The position numbers and the translations under genes are program-made. A stretch of DNA of 6,725 nt from the NCBI GenBank assembly GCA_029860565.1, contig JAOUAY010000065.1, positions 1-6,725 on the forward strand. Direction: 5' to 3'. The DNA comes from Candidatus Nitrosopumilus sp. (GTDB lineage Archaea > Thermoproteota > Nitrososphaeria > Nitrososphaerales > Nitrosopumilaceae). Positions 1 to 5,568 of the stretch are shown here, piece after piece. Each line of letters begins with the position of its first letter. Position 1 is the stretch's first letter. The notes beneath the pieces were generated by a model. It was not told the DNA's origin, did no database searches, and worked only from the letters and a program-made list of their open reading frames with translations.

Positions 1-665
1 AAATCTAATGAAACATCTGGACAGCCGTCAATATCTCTATAACCATTATACACTTCAGGTTCTGTTATACACAAATCAATTTTATCTTGAATGCCATCAT
101 TATCTGAATCAACAAAAGCAAAATCATCTACAGAATCAGGACAGCCGTCATCGTCTTGGAATCTGTTGTAAGTCTCAGCACTTAATGGACATTCATCTAA
201 ATAATCTGCAACTCCATCTCTATCTCTATCGCCAGAACCATAAGAATCCGGACAGCCGTCTCTATCTAAAATACCGTTAAAAGTTTCTGGTTGGTTTGCA
301 CACAAATCAACCAAGTCAATAAAACCATCACCATCTGAATCAGGAGCTCCTCCAGTACCACTTCCAGGAATTGTGTCAGGACAGCCGTCTTCATCCTGGA
401 ACTTGTTATAACGTTCTTTAAGATTTGGACATTGATCAAGGTGATCTTCTATTCCGTCATAGTCTTCATCATACCACGGAACAAAATTTGATGGACATCC
501 ATCAATTGCACCTTCATAATCCTCTTGTAAATTAGGACATGCGTCAATAGAATCAGAAACGCCATCACGGTCTGAGTCATCAGCAGCAAAAACTGGGCTA
601 ATAGGCATACTGGTTAAGGTAGTTACAAGCAACAATAGAAACGATAATGAGTGTATTTTTTTCAA
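1..665 (-). CDS. Secreted thrombospondin type 3 repeat protein, N-terminal part (3' end outside window)
   Basis: The reading frame runs leftwards from a TTG at 665-663 and leaves the window without a stop, giving 221 residues. There is no in-frame ATG at the front; a TAG lies two codons upstream of the TTG, and the TTG start gives a classic Sec signal peptide: MKK, a Leu-rich core at about residues 7-16, and a likely cleavage after VFA at residue 27. The rest consists of five acidic repeats of 37-43 residues (starting near residues 29, 66, 109, 146 and 186). Each has a DxDxDGxxDxxDxC calcium-loop core, most followed by P, and then a DGCP block, which is the thrombospondin type 3 pattern. The protein should be exported and bind Ca2+; a cell-surface or S-layer-associated role is only a guess. 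The fraction seen is all repeat, so any C-terminal anchor or catalytic domain is not visible. It is divergent from TYW1 and shows no functional link with it. Family confidence is high, function low. Confidence 0.9.
   Translation of the reverse strand, partial: MKKIHSLSFLLLLVTTLTSMPISPVFAADDSDRDGVSDSIDACPNLQEDYEGAIDGCPSNFVPWYDEDYDGIEDHLDQCPNLKERYNKFQDEDGCPDTIPGSGTGGAPDSDGDGFIDLVDLCANQPETFNGILDRDGCPDSYGSGDRDRDGVADYLDECPLSAETYNRFQDDDGCPDSVDDFAFVDSDNDGIQDKIDLCITEPEVYNGYRDIDGCPDVSLD
19..503. repeat. DNA repeats encoding the DGCP blocks of the thrombospondin type 3 protein
   Basis: The 11-mer GGACAGCCGTC (plus strand; it encodes Asp-Gly-Cys-Pro on the minus strand) occurs without change at 19-29, 139-149, 250-260 and 379-389, and as the variant GGACATCCATC at 493-503. 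Spacings are 120, 111, 129 and 114 nt, all multiples of three, so the repetition follows the protein repeats. The flanking DNA is only loosely similar between copies. Confidence 0.85.
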
Positions 666-691
666 TGCCTAAAATTACCTCTAGGATCCAG

Positions 692-699
692 TTATTAAA
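692..699 (-). promoter_or_regulatory. Candidate box A (TATA) for the thrombospondin repeat gene
   Basis: Read on the minus strand the sequence is TTTAATAA, centred about 31 nt before the TTG at 665. That spacing predicts a leader of only a few nucleotides. A GAGGT at 681-677, 11 nt before the TTG, could serve as a Shine-Dalgarno instead if transcription starts further upstream; the two readings compete. Confidence 0.45.
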
Positions 700-771
700 C
701 CTCACTCTAAAATCAACTAAGAATATCAATAGTTTTGAGAAAAGTTTCCATGTTGGACAAAAATCTCGATC

Positions 772-781
772 AATTTAAGTA
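772..781 (+). promoter_or_regulatory. Box A (TATA) of the TYW1 gene, leaderless spacing
   Basis: AATTTAAGTA is centred about 27 nt before the ATG at 804, and no Shine-Dalgarno precedes that ATG. This is the expected geometry for a leaderless archaeal transcript beginning at or next to the start codon, and it supports the choice of ATG 804. Confidence 0.6.
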
Positions 782-803
782 AAGTAAAACACGATCTGAA
801 TTC

Positions 804-1832
804 ATGAGTTGTTCAGGTGAAACCGTTGAAGAAGAAGATCAGTTAATTCAGATCAAACCTGCAATTACCGCACAATTAAAAAAAGCAAAGTATGGTGTTT
901 CCGATCATTCAACAGTTGGACTATGTCACTGGACAAAAAAATCATTCAAACATGAAGGAAGTTGTTACAAACACAAATTTTATGGGATTTCAACTCATAG
1001 GTGTATGGAATTTTCACCAGCTGGCATGTATTGTGAAAATAGATGTGTATATTGTTGGAGACCAATGGAATTTTACGATTCAATGAATATGGAGCTAGAA
1101 CAAGTTGCAGAGCCTGTAGATATTTTAACAAAGTTAATGGCTGAAAGAAAAAAACTGATCAATGGGTTTTACGGAGATTCAAGAAACGATAAACAAAGAT
1201 TGGATGAATCATTATTACCCAGTCATTATGCAATCTCACTTTCTGGTGAACCTACAATGTATCCCAAATTACCAAAACTGATCAAATATCTAAATTCATT
1301 AGAACAAACAAAGTCAATTTTTCTTGTAACTAATGGGCAAGAACCAGATATGATTCAAAAATTACAAGATGAAGATGCATTGCCAACCCAATTATACCTG
1401 TCAACAAATGCTGCAGACTATGAATCATTTATGAGAATAAACAAACCAAGATATGATGATTCATGGGAAAGATGGAATAGAACACTTTGTATGTTAAAGG
1501 ATTTGAATACTAGGACAGTGTTAAGAATTACTTTGATTAGAGATTACAATGATCAAAAGGAATCAATCCCAGCATTTGCAGAAATGTTTAGAAAAGCAAG
1601 TCCACACTTTATTGAAATTAAATCATACATGCACATTGGACGTTCAACTAATAGATTGGAGCATGCAAATATGTTGGAAATGGAAGAAATAAAAAAATTT
1701 AGTGAAGAAATTACAAAACAAAGTAAGATATTTTCAATAATGGATGAAAGTATAGTTTCAAGGATTTCAATTCTACAAAATAATGAACGGTTTATTGATC
1801 GTTTTATTCCTACTTGTGCAAATACCAATTAG
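804..1832 (+). CDS. taw1: tRNA 4-demethylwyosine synthase (TYW1/Taw1), radical SAM enzyme
   Basis: The 342-residue protein has the radical SAM cluster motif CxxxCxxC at Cys77, Cys81 and Cys84, followed by WRP. Three upstream cysteines (41, 54, 67) are spaced 13 and 13 residues apart, with 10 more to Cys77; this matches the second [4Fe-4S] cluster of the Methanocaldococcus jannaschii enzyme as I recall it. Lys56, two residues after Cys54, sits where the proposed pyruvate-binding lysine lies. A SLSGEPTMYP segment near residue 145 and LSTNAADYESF near 200 are typical of the family. TYW1 condenses N1-methylguanosine-37 of tRNA-Phe with two carbons of pyruvate to form the tricyclic imG-14, the first committed wyosine step. 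The archaeal length without a flavodoxin domain is as expected. It is transcribed alone, and its last 23 nt overlap the end of the rdgB-like gene on the other strand. Confidence 0.95.
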   Translation: MSCSGETVEEEDQLIQIKPAITAQLKKAKYGVSDHSTVGLCHWTKKSFKHEGSCYKHKFYGISTHRCMEFSPAGMYCENRCVYCWRPMEFYDSMNMELEQVAEPVDILTKLMAERKKLINGFYGDSRNDKQRLDESLLPSHYAISLSGEPTMYPKLPKLIKYLNSLEQTKSIFLVTNGQEPDMIQKLQDEDALPTQLYLSTNAADYESFMRINKPRYDDSWERWNRTLCMLKDLNTRTVLRITLIRDYNDQKESIPAFAEMFRKASPHFIEIKSYMHIGRSTNRLEHANMLEMEEIKKFSEEITKQSKIFSIMDESIVSRISILQNNERFIDRFIPTCANTN

Positions 1833-2361
1833 AAAATTTTTTTAGTGCTTTGTATCTGTGAGATAATTCATTTTTGTTGCTATTATTTTCGGCAAATGTT
1901 TTATTGGAATTTTTTGGAATAAATATTGGATCATATCCCCAACCTTTTCCTTTTTGTGATTTTGATATAGTTCCATTAAGTTTTCCATCAAAAGATTCTA
2001 AAATTGTTTTGTCACAATAAGTAATGATCGAAACAAATTTTGCTTTTCTATTATTTTTTAAGAGATTAAGAATTCCTTTATTTCCAATAGTTTTGAAAAC
2101 ATATGATGAATATGGGCCGGGAAAACCTTCAAGCGAACTAATGAATAACCCATCATCTTCAATAATGATGGGTTTTTTATGTTTAGAAAATGCACTTCTT
2201 GCTTTTTTTATTGCAATATCGTTAAGTGAATTTGATTGAATTTCTTCTAAATCAGATTTTAAAAAACCAAGTTTTATCCCAAAAGAATCCAAAATTTTTT
2301 TTGCCTCATGATATTTGTGATTATTTGAAGATACAAAAAATAGATCAAACGACTTCTGCAT
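1810..2361 (-). CDS. XTP/dITP diphosphatase, RdgB/HAM1 family
   Basis: This is a house-cleaning enzyme that hydrolyses ITP, dITP and XTP to the monophosphate and pyrophosphate, keeping deaminated purines out of RNA and DNA. The 183-residue protein shows the family signatures in order: FFVSSNNHKYHEA near the N-terminus, EDDGLFISSLEGFPGPYSSYV around residues 67-87 (EDSGL in many homologues), GKGWGYDPIFIP around 138-149, and LSHRYKALKKF near the C-terminus. I start at ATG 2361, which matches the family N-terminus; an in-frame GTG at 2370 would add three residues. The ATG lies inside the end of bud32 (17-nt overlap), so the two genes are very likely co-transcribed and translationally coupled. The 3' end overlaps TYW1 by 23 nt. 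Family confidence is high. Confidence 0.93.
   Translation of the reverse strand: MQKSFDLFFVSSNNHKYHEAKKILDSFGIKLGFLKSDLEEIQSNSLNDIAIKKARSAFSKHKKPIIIEDDGLFISSLEGFPGPYSSYVFKTIGNKGILNLLKNNRKAKFVSIITYCDKTILESFDGKLNGTISKSQKGKGWGYDPIFIPKNSNKTFAENNSNKNELSHRYKALKKFSNWYLHK
1837..1843 (+). terminator. Candidate oligo-T terminator of the TYW1 gene
   Basis: A run of seven T residues begins 4 nt after the TYW1 stop codon on the plus strand. Archaeal RNA polymerase often terminates at such U-tracts without a hairpin. The run lies inside the 3' coding part of the opposite-strand rdgB-like gene, where it encodes lysine and asparagine codons, so chance is possible in DNA this AT-rich. Confidence 0.35.
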
Positions 2362-2965
2362 ATCTACCACGACTTTCTATATCTGAAACTAGCTTAGTTA
2401 TTTTAGCATAATAGGCACTTCCAACTATGGATTTGTATCCATGTAGAAAATTTTCCCAAGAGGATAGCATAATTTTAGCATGAGCACTATTGAGAATTTC
2501 TTTGATTAATCTCAAATCAACAGCATGATCTTCAGATTTTATTGTATTTTGAGATAATCCAAAATCAATTACAAAGACAGTTTTTTTGAATAAAATAAAA
2601 TTTGAAGTTGTTAAATCACCATGCATAACCCCATTTTTGTGCAAAGTGCCAACCAATTTTCCAATATCTTTAGATAATTCAACAATTTTTGATTCAGGTA
2701 AATCATGAACAGGTGTTCCAGGAATTTCTTGCATCATAATTGAAGTAGTTTTCAAATTTACAAAATAAATTAAAGGTGTAGGTATTCCAAATGATTTAAC
2801 AAATGAAATCATTTGACATTCTTTGATTGTTCTTTGTTTACGTATTTTTAAATCAAGTAAAGAATTACGATAATTTTTTATTTTTCTAATTTTTAAAATT
2901 GCTTTGGAATTTTGCCATTTAGTTTGATATAGATCTGCTTCTGCACCTTTTTTCAATAATTTCAT
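2345..2965 (-). CDS. bud32: KEOPS complex kinase/ATPase Bud32
   Basis: This is a 206-residue atypical small protein kinase with no activation-loop domain, the length usual for stand-alone archaeal Bud32. Visible motifs are the GAEA nucleotide loop at residues 7-10, the ATP lysine at 25, a YR...LD...RT..E helix around 32-49, the HGDLTTSN catalytic loop at 115-122 (Asp117, Asn122), DFGLS at 134-138, and the C-terminal SRGRY typical of Bud32. In KEOPS its ATPase activity supports Kae1 in making t6A at A37 of ANN-decoding tRNAs. I chose ATG 2965 because it gives the family start MKLLKKGAEA and lies 27 nt after a box A; a TTG at 2980 would extend it by five residues. The gene leads an operon with rdgB. 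In many archaea bud32 is fused or adjacent to kae1; here the two are separated by an inverted small gene. Confidence 0.95.
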   Translation of the reverse strand: MKLLKKGAEADLYQTKWQNSKAILKIRKIKNYRNSLLDLKIRKQRTIKECQMISFVKSFGIPTPLIYFVNLKTTSIMMQEIPGTPVHDLPESKIVELSKDIGKLVGTLHKNGVMHGDLTTSNFILFKKTVFVIDFGLSQNTIKSEDHAVDLRLIKEILNSAHAKIMLSSWENFLHGYKSIVGSAYYAKITKLVSDIESRGRYAEVV

Positions 2966-2969
2966 TAAC

Positions 2970-2978
2970 GTTATATTC
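2970..2978 (+). promoter_or_regulatory. Box A (TATA) of the PH/GRAM-like gene, leaderless spacing
   Basis: GTTATATTC is centred about 29 nt before ATG 3003, which has no Shine-Dalgarno. It lies between the bud32 box A and the bud32 start codon, so the two divergent promoters are interlocked within 37 nt. Confidence 0.55.
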
Positions 2979-2987
2979 AAAAGAATT

Positions 2988-2996
2988 CAATAAAAG
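2988..2996 (-). promoter_or_regulatory. Box A (TATA) of bud32, leaderless spacing
   Basis: CTTTTATTG on the minus strand has an AT core centred 27 nt before ATG 2965. It predicts a leaderless start at that ATG and argues against the upstream TTG at 2980, which would lie within the promoter-to-start interval. Confidence 0.55.
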
Positions 2997-3002
2997 TTAA
3001 TC

Positions 3003-3329
3003 ATGGAAGAAGGGGAAAAAAGAATAAAACAAGAAGATTGTAGTGAGGATAAATTAGGTCCAGGTATTCTAACATTAACAAATAAAAGATTGGCATTTGA
3101 TAAAACTAATGCAAGAATAATGGATTTTTCTAAACACTTTGGAGATACGGTATTAGATATTTCATTAAAAGATGTAATTAAAACATGGAAGGAAGGATTA
3201 CTAATGAAAAAAGTATGTTTTTCTGTAAAAACAGATGAAGGTGAACAAACTTACAAGTTTGGAACAATGGGTACAAATAATTGGTTTAAAACTATTGAAA
3301 AACAAGTTACTGAATATAAAAATCAGTAA
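3003..3329 (+). CDS. Small PH/GRAM-like domain protein of unknown function
   Basis: The 108-residue soluble protein has no signal peptide or membrane segment. It starts with a charged stretch (MEEGEKRIKQED) and then has a GILTLTNKRLAF block at residues 21-32, followed by alternating beta-type segments (LDISLKDVIKTWK, KVCFSVKTDEG, TYKFGTMG) and a C-terminal amphipathic helix beginning with NNWFKTIEKQV. The G-x-L-x-L-T-x-x-R-L-x-F strand pair and closing helix are the pattern of GRAM and bacterial-type PH domains. Such folds bind lipids or proteins; the ligand here cannot be read from the sequence. The gene is inserted between bud32 and kae1 on the opposite strand: divergent from bud32 across 37 nt, and convergent with kae1, overlapping its end by 7 nt. 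Domain assignment is moderate, function unknown. Confidence 0.85.
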   Translation: MEEGEKRIKQEDCSEDKLGPGILTLTNKRLAFDKTNARIMDFSKHFGDTVLDISLKDVIKTWKEGLLMKKVCFSVKTDEGEQTYKFGTMGTNNWFKTIEKQVTEYKNQ

Positions 3330-4306
3330 TCAACTATAACTGAATCTAACCTCCAAGATTGCTTTACAAAAGTATCTTTTAACAAAGTGCCTTGTTTGAC
3401 TTTTGATTCTAAAAGTCCAGTCCAACAAATTTGGCTTCCACAATCACCTGCATATTGTATTGGAACCACATAAAATTTACATCCATGACGTTTGCAAACA
3501 TTTTGAAGCATTTCAGATAATCTTTTGTTGGCTGCAACGCCACCCACTATCATCAATTCTTTTTTGCGTGTAAATGATAATGCACGTTCTACAGTCTCAC
3601 TAATCATTGCAAAAGCAGTTTCCTGAAGAGAATAACATGCATCAGTTTTACTTTTTTTTGCTACAGATTTTGTTGCAGATAATAAGCCTGAAAAAGAAAC
3701 ATCATTTCCTTTTACAGAATAAGGTAGTGTAACATAGTTTGAAGATGTAGATGCTAATTCCTCTATATTTTTTCCACATGGAGAAGCAAAACCGATGGAT
3801 CTGCCAAATTGATCAAGTAGTTGACCCAATGTAATATCTAAAGTTTCACCAAAAACTCTCCATTGTTTGTTAAGAAATGCCAACAACATAGTATGTCCTC
3901 CAGATACTAAAAGTACCAAAGGGTTTGTTGCACCAGTTAGTAATTTTCCTAATTCAATATGACCAATTGCATGATTTACAGGATATATTGGAATTTTATA
4001 AAAAGAGGATAAAGATCTTGCAACTACTGCACCAACACGCAAACATGGCCCCAATCCTGGACCTGCAGCATAAGAAACAATATCCAAATCTTTGATAGTT
4101 ATATTTGCCTTTTTTAGGCATTCAGATAATACTATAGAACTATTCTCAATATGATGACGAGATGCCTCTCGAGGGTGAATTCCTTCCCCGTCTGCAGGAC
4201 GATATATTTTTCTTATATCTGAAAGAATTTTTCCATTATTTCCTTTTTTTTCAATGATGGCACAAGAAAATGTGTGAGCTGTACTTTCAATACCCAAACC
4301 AAGCAT
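3323..4306 (-). CDS. kae1: tRNA threonylcarbamoyltransferase Kae1 (KEOPS)
   Basis: This 327-residue ASKHA-fold enzyme transfers threonylcarbamoyl from TC-AMP to N6 of A37 in ANN-decoding tRNAs. Motifs seen: LGIESTAHTFS at the start, GIHPREASRHH near 42-52, the metal-binding NHAIGH with His112 and His116, VSGGHT at 134-139, ETLDITLGQLLDQF near 154-167, FSGLLSATK near 205-213, GGVAAN near 255-260, and GD at 287-288 with the metal-ligand aspartate (Asp288). The position of the extra tyrosine ligand of Pyrococcus abyssi Kae1 is leucine here (Leu133), and the usual GDNGAM block reads GDCGSQ. I start at ATG 4306, one nucleotide after the stop of the upstream GTPase gene; an in-frame GTG at 4315 would add three residues and overlap that gene. 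The close junction implies an operon with the GTPase. Confidence 0.96.
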   Translation of the reverse strand: MLGLGIESTAHTFSCAIIEKKGNNGKILSDIRKIYRPADGEGIHPREASRHHIENSSIVLSECLKKANITIKDLDIVSYAAGPGLGPCLRVGAVVARSLSSFYKIPIYPVNHAIGHIELGKLLTGATNPLVLLVSGGHTMLLAFLNKQWRVFGETLDITLGQLLDQFGRSIGFASPCGKNIEELASTSSNYVTLPYSVKGNDVSFSGLLSATKSVAKKSKTDACYSLQETAFAMISETVERALSFTRKKELMIVGGVAANKRLSEMLQNVCKRHGCKFYVVPIQYAGDCGSQICWTGLLESKVKQGTLLKDTFVKQSWRLDSVIVDY

Positions 4307-4307
4307 A

Positions 4308-5504
4308 TTATCCACGACTTAATGTAGATACAATTTTGATCACATCGCCATTCTTTAGTTTCTGATCACCGCTAATTCTTTGTTTAGTTTTACAATCAAT
4401 TGCATGTAAGAAACCTTTTGCAATATCTGCGTGAATTAAAGTAGCCAAATCTTTTGCAGTAGAATCTTGTGGAAGTAATTTTGTATCAGGTAAAACAACT
4501 CCATCTTTGTTAATTAATTTAGTTTCATCTTCTACAGGATATACAACGATAAACTTCAGTAAGTCAAATACTGCAGTGTTTAGAATTTTTTGAATGCCAG
4601 TTGATGGGATTTTAGAAAAAACAGATTTTACTAATTCAAGTGCTTTTTGTTGTGAGGGAAGAATTTTTTTGTCATCCACAATTGTAAAACATTCATCACC
4701 AGAAGAATAATTTACAATTCCAGCTTTTGATGCCTTTCGTAAAAGTAATTCGGTTTCAGCACTACAAGGAATTATCACATCTGAAACTTTTTTTAGAATA
4801 TCAAGATCTTGACAAAGATCTGCTTTATTTGCAGCTATGATCATAGGTTTTGTATTTTTTCTTAATTCTTTGACAAAAATTTCAATATCAGAATCTTTCC
4901 ATTCTTTTGGATTTCTAGCAACAAGTCCTTGTTTTTGTAATATTTCATGTATCTGATAGTCTTTGATTCCTAATCCAGAAAACCGCTTTGCAATACCGTC
5001 AGTAAGTTTTGCTCTTTTTTGATCTATTTCACGGGTAATCTTATCCCATTCTCTCTTGAGAATGTTTACAAACCATTGATCAAACTCATCTTGAACAAAT
5101 GCAATGTCTTCTAAAGGATCATGAGTTCCAACCGGAACAGGTTGTCCTTGAATATCAGTTGTTCCCGCAATATCAACAACATGAATTAAGACTTCAGCTT
5201 GCCTTGCATCATCAAGGAATTGATTTCCCAATCCTTTTCCTTCATGTGCACCTGGAACTAGTCCAGCAACATCAATAAGTTTTACAGGAATGAAACGAGT
5301 GCCATTAACACATAATTGATTATCATGTTGAATTTTAAAATGTGTGCAAGCACAATCTGCTTTTACATACGCCACACCAATATTTGGCTCGATTGTTGTA
5401 AAAGGAAAATTTCCCGTTGCCACAGGTGTTTCAGTTGCAGCAGAAAAAAATGTTGATTTTCCAACGTTTGCTTTTCCTAGTAAACCAATTTGCAATACTG
5501 TCAA
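4308..5504 (-). CDS. YchF/OLA1-like ATP/GTPase with TGS domain (archaeal type)
   Basis: The 398-residue P-loop NTPase of the Obg/YchF group has G1 GKANVGKS (residues 10-17), a G2 region FPFTTIEPN (33-41), G3 DVAGLVPGAHEGKGLG (78-93), a base-recognition NKAD (226-229), and an SAE-type G5 (248-250). A helical insertion occupies roughly 140-200, and a C-terminal TGS domain (about 318-396) carries KDLATLIHADIAKGF and ends in LKNGDVIKIVS. A cysteine patch (51, 53, 65) lies before G3. NKAD suggests a preference for GTP, unlike the ATP-using bacterial YchF with NxxE. Members bind ribosomes, but the exact step is unknown. No in-frame ATG exists before the G1 motif: the start is TTG 5504, or TTG 5495, which gives the family-like MQIGLLGKANVGKS. 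It is the first gene of an operon with kae1. Confidence 0.93.
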   Translation of the reverse strand: MTVLQIGLLGKANVGKSTFFSAATETPVATGNFPFTTIEPNIGVAYVKADCACTHFKIQHDNQLCVNGTRFIPVKLIDVAGLVPGAHEGKGLGNQFLDDARQAEVLIHVVDIAGTTDIQGQPVPVGTHDPLEDIAFVQDEFDQWFVNILKREWDKITREIDQKRAKLTDGIAKRFSGLGIKDYQIHEILQKQGLVARNPKEWKDSDIEIFVKELRKNTKPMIIAANKADLCQDLDILKKVSDVIIPCSAETELLLRKASKAGIVNYSSGDECFTIVDDKKILPSQQKALELVKSVFSKIPSTGIQKILNTAVFDLLKFIVVYPVEDETKLINKDGVVLPDTKLLPQDSTAKDLATLIHADIAKGFLHAIDCKTKQRISGDQKLKNGDVIKIVSTLSRG

Positions 5505-5568
5505 AAATCCAATTCTACTTATTAGTATTGCAGAAATCGTTTAATCTAGTTAATTATGATTTTGTGTT
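5505..5568. other. Divergent spacer between the GTPase-kae1 operon and the Fap7-tgtA operon
   Basis: The 64-nt AT-rich spacer must contain promoters for both operons. The rightward one has a recognisable box A at 5539-5546. Leftward, the best TATA-like string is CTAATAAGT on the minus strand around 5525-5517, about 26 nt before TTG 5495, but it is a poor match. No Shine-Dalgarno is evident for either gene. Confidence 0.55.
5539..5546 (+). promoter_or_regulatory. Box A (TATA) of the Fap7-like kinase gene, leaderless spacing
   Basis: GTTTAATC is centred 26-27 nt before ATG 5569. No Shine-Dalgarno lies before that ATG, so the first mRNA of the operon is predicted to be leaderless. Confidence 0.55.

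Larger units (their letters stand above)
666..803. other. Divergent intergenic spacer with promoters for both flanking genes
   Basis: This 138-nt AT-rich spacer is the longest gene-free stretch in the window. It separates the leftward thrombospondin repeat gene from the rightward TYW1 gene and holds a TATA-like element for each near its own gene. I see no inverted repeat, RNA gene or small ORF with supporting signals in it. Confidence 0.7.

Noticed and set aside
8..280. Plus-strand open frame of 90 codons near the left edge
   Set aside because: It is the antisense shadow of the thrombospondin repeats; its His/Gln/Leu-rich low-complexity translation comes from the repeated Asp-rich coding strand.
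19..503. Regularly spaced 11-mers suggesting a CRISPR-like array
   Set aside because: Copies are too short, spacings are 111-129 nt and all multiples of three, and they encode the DGCP blocks of a protein repeat.
2024..2411. Overlapping plus-strand open frames of 71 and 61 codons
   Set aside because: They are antisense to the well-supported rdgB-like and bud32 genes, have no promoter signal and resemble no family.
2963..2980. TTG 2980 as the bud32 start
   Set aside because: ATG 2965 matches the usual Bud32 N-terminus and the box A spacing; the TTG lies inside the promoter interval.
4304..4315. GTG 4315 as the kae1 start
   Set aside because: It overlaps the GTPase stop region and adds MDN before the family-typical MLGLGIES; the GTG is more likely part of the GTGG element before ATG 4306.
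5344..5544. Plus-strand open frame of 66 codons over the start of the GTPase gene
   Set aside because: It is antisense to the conserved G1-G2 coding region, which dictates its sequence.
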